Shown: in pieces, positions 58,571 to 64,000 of the stretch
Layout of the letters: each line of letters begins with the position of its first letter
Position numbering within the stretch: position 1 is the first letter of the stretch
DNA from: Meghimatium bilineatum
Taxonomy: Eukaryota; Mollusca; Gastropoda; Stylommatophora; Philomycidae
Direction of reading: 5' to 3'
Assembly (NCBI GenBank): GCA_034231615.1
Contig: CM067310.1
Coordinates: forward strand, 6,866,010 to 6,930,009
DNA length: 64,000 nt
Made by a program: the position numbers and the translations under genes
The notes under the pieces: generated by a model
Told to the model about the DNA's origin: nothing
Seen by the model: the letters and a program-made list of their open reading frames with translations, nothing else
Databases searched by the model: none

Positions 58571-59589
58571 TTTGTGGAACGTGATTGCACATATAGAATT
58601 CCTAAGTCTCCTAGGAGTCTGTCACAAAAGGGACAAAGTTGTAATGTCCGCTGACATGTATTTCTTCGTCACCCATGGAGGTTATTTGGCAGAAGATAAA
58701 AGTAAGAAATTGAGACGTCATAATGATGATTTTATTTACAGGGGATAGATAGTCAGCAGGGGCGTAGATACGTTTTTATGAAAGTCAGGTGGGGGAATCC
58801 ATGCCAAAAAAAAAAATGAACGAGGAACAGGTCATTTGTTCGTTTTTGTCTGTAACTTTCGATTTTTGCTACAAGTTTTGATGACTGTAAAGGAAAAAAT
58901 GTTACTGGGGGAGGAACGATTTACCCGACTTAAGCTATATTTTAAGTACTAAATATTATGTTCTGATTTGCTTAAGGTGGCTGGTGGTGGTGGTGTGTGT
59001 GTGTGGGGGGGGGGGTGAATTCCTATTCTATCTACGGGCTTGGTTGTCAGTCTACTCCCTAACTTTCTTTAGTCGATGTCTACGACCACTGTTGCCACTA
59101 AGCTGCGCTATTGTGCGCTAGCGCACACATTTATCCCTTAGCTCACAAGACTTACATATAGAAATGTGTGTAAATGTTCCTATAATAAAAGAAATAGAAC
59201 TGATTTAAATGGAACATGCTGAAGAAGATTAACTTGTTCGAAGTAAATGATTTTCTCAAATAAAGTGGTATTCAAAATTTATCAGCCCACATTAATCAGC
59301 CCACATTTATCAGCCCACGGAGATAGATATTTGCTCACAAGCACTCTTATCTTCGAGGAAATATTACCGTTGACATTTCTGGAAGGAAAAAAATTAACCA
59401 TATTCTTTGAACTATGAACTAGAAATCAAGCCCCATTAGATAACACGAGCTGAAATCGGATGACATGTCGAAAAACGCACAAACCAACAGGACTCCCACT
59501 CCCCACAAAAAGTATAGATTAGCTTTTTTAAGACAAACCCCCATCCCCCATACCAAAGTTGTGGGTATATACAGCTGCTTGTTCATATA
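58571..59589. other. No recognised element; low-complexity G run
   Basis: GGTGGTGGTGTGTGTGTG followed by a G run at about 58980-59017. Three short AATCAGCCCACATT-like direct repeats at 59280-59320. Nothing else. Confidence 0.45.
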
Positions 59590-60085
59590 ATTTATCTCCT
59601 AGGACAGATGACACGTATTTTCAAGAACAAAAATGTAAACAATGACACTAAAGTTGCATTATACAAGACTATTATTATTACATCACTATTCTACCAGTGC
59701 CAAACAATGAACAATGACAGCACAAGACAAAAGAAAAATAGTGACAGCAGAAATGACAATGTTTACGAAGAATACTCGGAGTGTCATTAAGAGATGAATT
59801 AGAAACGATAACATCAGACAGATAACCAAAACAATACCAGTATTGGAACACATCAAAAGACAACAAATCAAGTGGTTTTCAGACTACCAGACTACCGACA
59901 GATAGCATGCCAGAAATGGCCATGACACATAGACATAACGGTTATAAAGCCAGAGGCAGACCATGTAAAAGATGGATCACAGAAATCAAAGAAGCCACAT
60001 GAACAAGGATACAAACAGCACACAAGGCGGCCATCTCTAGAGAAATTTTCCACCCCTGACGCCGCAAGGCAAACAGACCACAGCG
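59590..60085 (+). mobile_element. RTE-like LINE 3' end (GATA-tailed)
   Basis: TRIFKNKNVNNDTKVALYKT, later frameshifted. Close paralogue of 61265-61670. Ends ACAGCGTATAGATAG, running into the microsatellite. Confidence 0.8.
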
Positions 60086-60086
60086 T

Positions 60087-60171
<85 letters not shown>
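60087..60171. repeat. (GATA)n microsatellite
   Basis: About 21 GATA units directly continuing the LINE tail TATAGATAG. Confidence 0.97.
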
Positions 60172-60173
<2 letters not shown>

Positions 60174-60691
60174 TAATTTATCTATGAATTTTACAGTGAC
60201 CCATGTACACTAACTCCCTCTCACCATGTCATCAAGAATTGTATGATGAGTTGGTTTTAAAATCTTCCTTACTCATTCAAATTTTTTATTTAAATTAATT
60301 ATTTTCAAAAAATATTTTTCTGCCAGTAACATAAGATTAACTATTCTCACAATAAATGAACATAATGTGAAAGAAACAGTCAAATGAAAAAAGAAATATA
60401 CATACATAGTCATATTTATGTCTGCTCGGTATATTATCCGGTCGCAAGCGTGAAGAAAACCTGGCACATTGTCGGCATTCTTGCAAACGTGAATGAAACA
60501 TTGGAAACAAACGTTCATCTGATATGCCTGACTCTGAAAAATATTAACCCATCTTAAATTCATTTAGTGTAGTTTTCAATGGAGGGGATCTCACTACTTG
60601 CCTTGAATTTGTAAGTGGGTCAGGGTGTTGTCGGAAGCGGGTAGAACCACGGATCTATAAATACGAGGATATCATTGTGATGTGTGATAGG
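60172..60691. other. No recognised element
   Basis: AT-rich; a 96-codon minus open frame (60273-60563) lacks support. Confidence 0.4.
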
Positions 60692-60776
60692 CAGAGGCGT
60701 ACCGAGGGGGGTGCGGTCGCACCGAGCATCAAGGCTTGACGGGAATCAAAGGGCCTCTCAAAATAATGAAAACTCT
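60692..60776 (+). repeat. Family G repeat
   Basis: GGCGTACCGAGGGGGGTGCG then GTCGCACCGAGCATCAAGGC, TTGACGGGAATCAAA. Second copy 63370-63430. Confidence 0.8.
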
Positions 60777-60788
60777 GAAATGGGGTTT

Positions 60789-61059
60789 CTTCTGCGTTCG
60801 TCCTCAAACTCCTGCAGATTAGCAGGATGTAGTCCGGAAAACGGAATTCGTTGTGTCATGGTTTACAGCATTGCTGCGATGTCTGTGTCGTTCGGCCTGA
60901 CACATCCGACTTCAACATGGCTTTGGGTCACTGACCCTATATGGGATGGGGCAGCCAACTCCATCCCATAACCTCCTTAGTCATCTTTTACGATATGCAT
61001 GGAAGGTAAACAGCATTGCTATTCTTTGATCCCCTTTCGGGCCCCGCAACACACGGGTG
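60789..61059 (-). repeat. SINE-A copy, full length with 12-bp target duplication
   Basis: GAAATGGGGTTT at 60777-60788 and 61060-61071. Defines SINE-A as about 271 bp: head CACCCGTGTGTTGCGGGGCC, tail GAACGCAGAAGAA. Confidence 0.97.
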
Positions 61060-61264
61060 GAAATGGGGTTTAAGTGCCTTTACCGTGCCAAAGTTCATGC
61101 CCCGCACCGTTAAAATATCACATTTTTTTCTTGTTAAGCACAATTATTTGGCGATTAGGTAACAGCACATTTTTTGGGCATTATTATAAAACATATTAAA
61201 ACTAATTGATAAGTAGAATTAGTTACTATGCTACCAGTATATCAGGAAAAGGTTCAGTATGTGC

Positions 61265-61670
61265 CCATCACCTTGCTACCAGTGCCAAACCTGAACAATG
61301 ACAGCTCAAGACAAAAGAAAAATAGTGACAACAGAAATGACATGTCTACGAAGAATACTCGGAGTGTCATTAAGAGATAGAATTAGAAACGATAACATCA
61401 GACAGATAACCAAAACAATACCAGTATTGGAACACATCAAAAGACAACATATCAAGTGGTTTTCACACGTTTCCAGACTACCGACAGATGGCCATGACAC
61501 ATAGACATAACGGTTATAAAGCCAGAGGCAGACCATGTAAAAGATGAATCACAGAAATCAAAGAAACCACAGGAACAAACTTACAAACAGCGCACAAGAA
61601 GGCCATCTCCAGAGAACTCTTCCACCTCTGACTCCGCAAGGCAAACAAGGGACACAGCGTATAGATAGAA
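61265..61670 (+). mobile_element. RTE-like LINE 3' end (GATA-tailed, unexpanded)
   Basis: DKRKIVTTEMTCLRRILGVS, LRDRIRNDNIRQITKTIPVL, EHIKRQHIKWFSHVSRLPTD. Ends ACAGCGTATAGATAGAATAA. Confidence 0.85.
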
Positions 61671-61747
61671 TAAGTAGAACTAGTTCATCTCGAAGGAAAA
61701 CACTCCCACATTTACTTCAAAATATTAGCAGCATATAGTCCCTAGAA

Positions 61748-61952
61748 AAAATTCGTTGTGTCATGGTTTACAGCTGTGTTGCGATATCTGCGCCATTGGT
61801 ATGACAAATTCGACTTCAGCATAGCTTCTGGGACACTTTGATAGTATATGGGATGGGCCGGCCAACCATCTTAATCACTTCTTACGACATGCATGGAATA
61901 TAAATAGTGTTGTTATTCTTTGCTACCCTTTTGGGTCTCGGCAACACACGGC
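61748..61952 (-). repeat. SINE-A copy, decayed
   Basis: ATTCGTTGTGTCATGGTTTA to GGTCTCGGCAACACACGG. Confidence 0.8.
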
Positions 61953-62040
61953 TAGACCTTATAAGTCCGAGTGTCGGCTTAGTTACACAGCTGAGAAGTT
62001 GGCTATCCCTGATTTTGTTAGAAAAGCTATGGGCTGTCGT

Positions 62041-62318
62041 TTTCTTCTTCTTCTTCTGTGTTCGTTCTCACACTCCTGCAGATCAGCAGGATGTAGTCCG
62101 GAATGCGTTGTGTCATAGTTTACAGCACTGCTGCGATATCTGCGCATTTCGGCCTGACACATCCGACTTCAGCATGGCTTTAGGTCACTGGCCCTATATG
62201 GAATGGGACAGCCAACTCCATCCCATAACCTCCTTAGTCGCCTTTTACAACATGCGTGGAAGGTAAATAGTGTTGCTAGTCTTTGCTCCCCTTTCCGGCC
62301 CCGGCAACACACGGGCGG
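62041..62318 (-). repeat. SINE-A copy, full length
   Basis: TTCTTCTTCTTCTGTGTTCG to CCGGCAACACACGGGCG. Confidence 0.94.
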
Positions 62319-62460
62319 GCGGACGTTTGTTTTGCGTTCGCTCCTTAATAATGAGCATGGATAGTCGTGCAATTCCCGCCGGGAGCGTAGTTACGTTGTG
62401 CCACTGTTATGCGTCTTGTAGGCCTAGCACAACCAATTTCGGCATGCTGTGACATTTCCA

Positions 62461-62580
62461 TCACACGATGGACAGGTTACAGTCTAGCAGAATGCACCAC
62501 CAAGACAAGAGACAGGGGATGCTGGAGATCCGTTGCAGACAACCTTTGTTGCGGAGACGGTATTTGATGATGACGATGTG
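62461..62580 (-). repeat. Family F repeat within family E
   Basis: Reverse of 52449-52560: CTAGCAGAATGCACCACCAA, GTTGCGGAGACGG. Confidence 0.7.
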
Positions 62581-63194
62581 ACATTTTGGATCGCATACTA
62601 GCCTGTGACAGCAGGGCGGCGAATGTGTACAAACTCTACACGGAGACGGTTTGTCCTTCACGTCTATCTTGCTCGAGGTGTTCACACACGCAGCTAGTGA
62701 ACGTGTCTCGTGTTGTATTGTGCCTGTGTATTGTGTCTGTATATTGTTCCTGTGTAATAGCCTGTGTATGTGCCTGTGTATTGTGTATGTGCCTGTGCAT
62801 ATCGGGTACTGAACCGTTTCTCATCCGCCAACCTGGTTCCGATTTAGGAAGACCTCGACAGAAGAGTTACTATAGTTCGTTCGCCCTCTTAGCCGAATTG
62901 TCGTTCAGCAACGTCGCGAACTCCGCGTCCAAGTCTGAGTCTATACACATTTTTGATTGAACCGGGTACTAGCATTTTGTTGTCGAGCTGAATAGAGCTT
63001 GTCTCCTCTGACAGTTGTGCCTGTGCCCATCGGGTACTGAACTTTTTCTCTCCGCGAGCATGATTCTGGTATAGGAAAATATCGACAGTAGTTGAGTCCG
63101 CGCTGGGATCACCGGTAACTAGAAGCTTGTCTCTAGATAACATTAGTTTAGTTCAGATTTCCTTGAAAATTTTCCGTTTCCTTTTCACATGACG

Positions 63195-63262
63195 CTGCCC
63201 TCTAGCGATGTGCTGCCCTCTAGCGATGTGCTTCCCTTTAGCGATGTGCTTCCCTCTTAGTG
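63195..63262. repeat. 18-bp tandem repeat, four units
   Basis: GCTGCCCTCTAGCGATGT twice, then GCTTCCCTTTAGCGATGT and a partial. Confidence 0.95.
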
Positions 63263-63369
63263 TACTCAGTATGCTATCATTATGACGCACCGATTCTTAA
63301 TATTTCTCATGACATCTGCCCACTTCGTAACATCTGCAACTGGCCGTATCCAATGCTTCCGCCGTACTG

Positions 63370-63430
63370 ACTAGCAGTGGCGTACCGAGGGGGGTGCGGT
63401 CGCACCGAGCATCAAGGCTTGACGGGAATC
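63370..63430 (+). repeat. Family G repeat
   Basis: GGCGTACCGAGGGGGGTGCG to GACGGGAATCAAAG, identical over most of its length to 60692-60750. Confidence 0.85.
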
Positions 63431-63785
63431 AAAGTGCCCCCTCACTGCGCTGCGCGGCTTCCCATGTGCGTCGACAGTGCTGCTGCACGTGTTGGTACAG
63501 AGGTGTCGGGGATATTGCCTGTCTTTGTTGCAGTCAATACCCTTTCTACCTTCTACCTCCACAGTACGACACGATCCCCAAAAGTTTTAGCCAGAATCAA
63601 CACGAGCAGCTGTATTTCTATTTTCAGGGTGTACCACGGGGAGGTACTTTTGGGATCTTCGTTATCTACTAACACTGGATCCGCCGAGAGCAATGTGGCA
63701 CCATTTGCACTCCATTTGATGTCGTGACTTTCGCTAATAGACAGCTTATCAATAGAATTTAGAGAAGTGTTTTTGGGTCATGTTT

Positions 63786-64000
63786 TCCGCCCGTGTGTTG
63801 CCGGAGCCCGAAAGGGGAGCAAAGAATAGCAACACTGTTTACCTTCCACGCATGTCGTAAAAGACGACAAAGCAGGTTATGGGATGGAGTTGGCTGTCCC
63901 ATCCCATATAGGGTCAGTGATCCAAAGCCATGCTGAAGTAGGATGTGTCAGGCCGAAAGGTGCAGATATCGCAGCAATGCTGTAAACCATGACACAACGC
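63786..64000 (+). repeat. SINE-A copy running off the right edge
   Basis: TTTCCGCCCGTGTGTTGCCG ... AACCATGACACAACGC; near consensus. Confidence 0.93.

Larger units (their letters stand above)
62322..63720 (+). repeat. Family E long repeat, longest copy
   Basis: Collinear with 10978-11995: TTTTGCGTTCGCTCC, CGCCGGGAGCGTAGTTACG, GGGTACTGAACCGTTTCTCA, later AGCTGTATTTC and GGATCTTCGTTATC. tRNA-like boxes TAGCCGAATTG (62890-62900) and AAGTCTGAGTC (62931-62941) keep the 41-nt spacing of the other copy. Interrupted by family F (62461-62580), an 18-bp tandem (63195-63262) and family G (63370-63430). Confidence 0.7.

Noticed and set aside
62586-62960. 124-codon frame rich in Cys and Val
   Set aside because: Lies wholly inside the family E repeat, where TGTGCCTGTGTATTG-like runs create low-complexity Cys/Val.

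Overview
This is animal nuclear DNA: a large intron-rich gene buried in old and young retroposons, with no operons, no Shine-Dalgarno sites and canonical GT..AG splice signals. The mix of RTE-like and RNase-H-bearing LINEs, a Penelope-like element, trinucleotide-tailed SINEs, TTAA and hAT-type MITEs and long minisatellites suits an aquatic invertebrate. I lean to a lophotrochozoan, perhaps a gastropod, but that is recognition of repeat style and not a test.

The one clear cellular gene is on the minus strand: PPP4R1, the HEAT-repeat regulatory subunit 1 of protein phosphatase 4. I could place twelve consecutive coding exons by eye, from the ATG at 34210 to an exon ending at 1621. All junctions agree in phase, giving 2238 nt (746 codons) of open frame. 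Exons 1-10 encode the N-terminal HEAT solenoid. Exon 11 (8254-9419) is a 1.17-kb acidic, Ser-rich linker holding the conserved FQYWRSPLPE block. Exon 12 starts the approach to the C-terminal HEAT block, which must lie left of position 1. The start codon sits in a TISU/YY1-like motif overlapping the first splice donor.

Introns and the flank right of 34.3 kb are mostly transposable elements. SINE-A (about 270 bp) and SINE-B (about 145-165 bp) have different heads, a shared 3' body and a GAAGAAG tail. Several RNase-H LINE fragments end in the same tail. A third family (SINE-D) shares its 3' end and AACC tail with a different LINE. RTE-like LINE 3' fragments recur throughout. Several nested insertions keep target-site duplications: LINE in LINE (2480, 52778), LINE in SINE (39191), foldback MITE in SINE (16682), SINE in minisatellite (55851). 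DNA-transposon MITEs include a TTAA-flanked one (9746-9957) and a hAT-type one with an 8-bp duplication (7310-7510).

The right half (34.7-64 kb) holds no recognisable host gene. It contains RNase-H LINE remnants (39.2-41.3, 42.9-43.3, 49.3-50.2, 53.4-54.1 and 55.1-55.6 kb), a Penelope-like remnant (43.4-43.9 kb) and many minisatellites. Two minisatellites are visibly made of transposon sequence: a 40-bp array from the SINE-B 3' part (44941-45204) and an approximately 18-copy, 64-bp array from the zinc-knuckle end of an RNase-H LINE (46085-47225). The most unusual undescribed-looking items are these arrays, the two SINE/LINE tail-sharing systems, and four dispersed 53-57 nt hairpin elements inside PPP4R1 intron 6.
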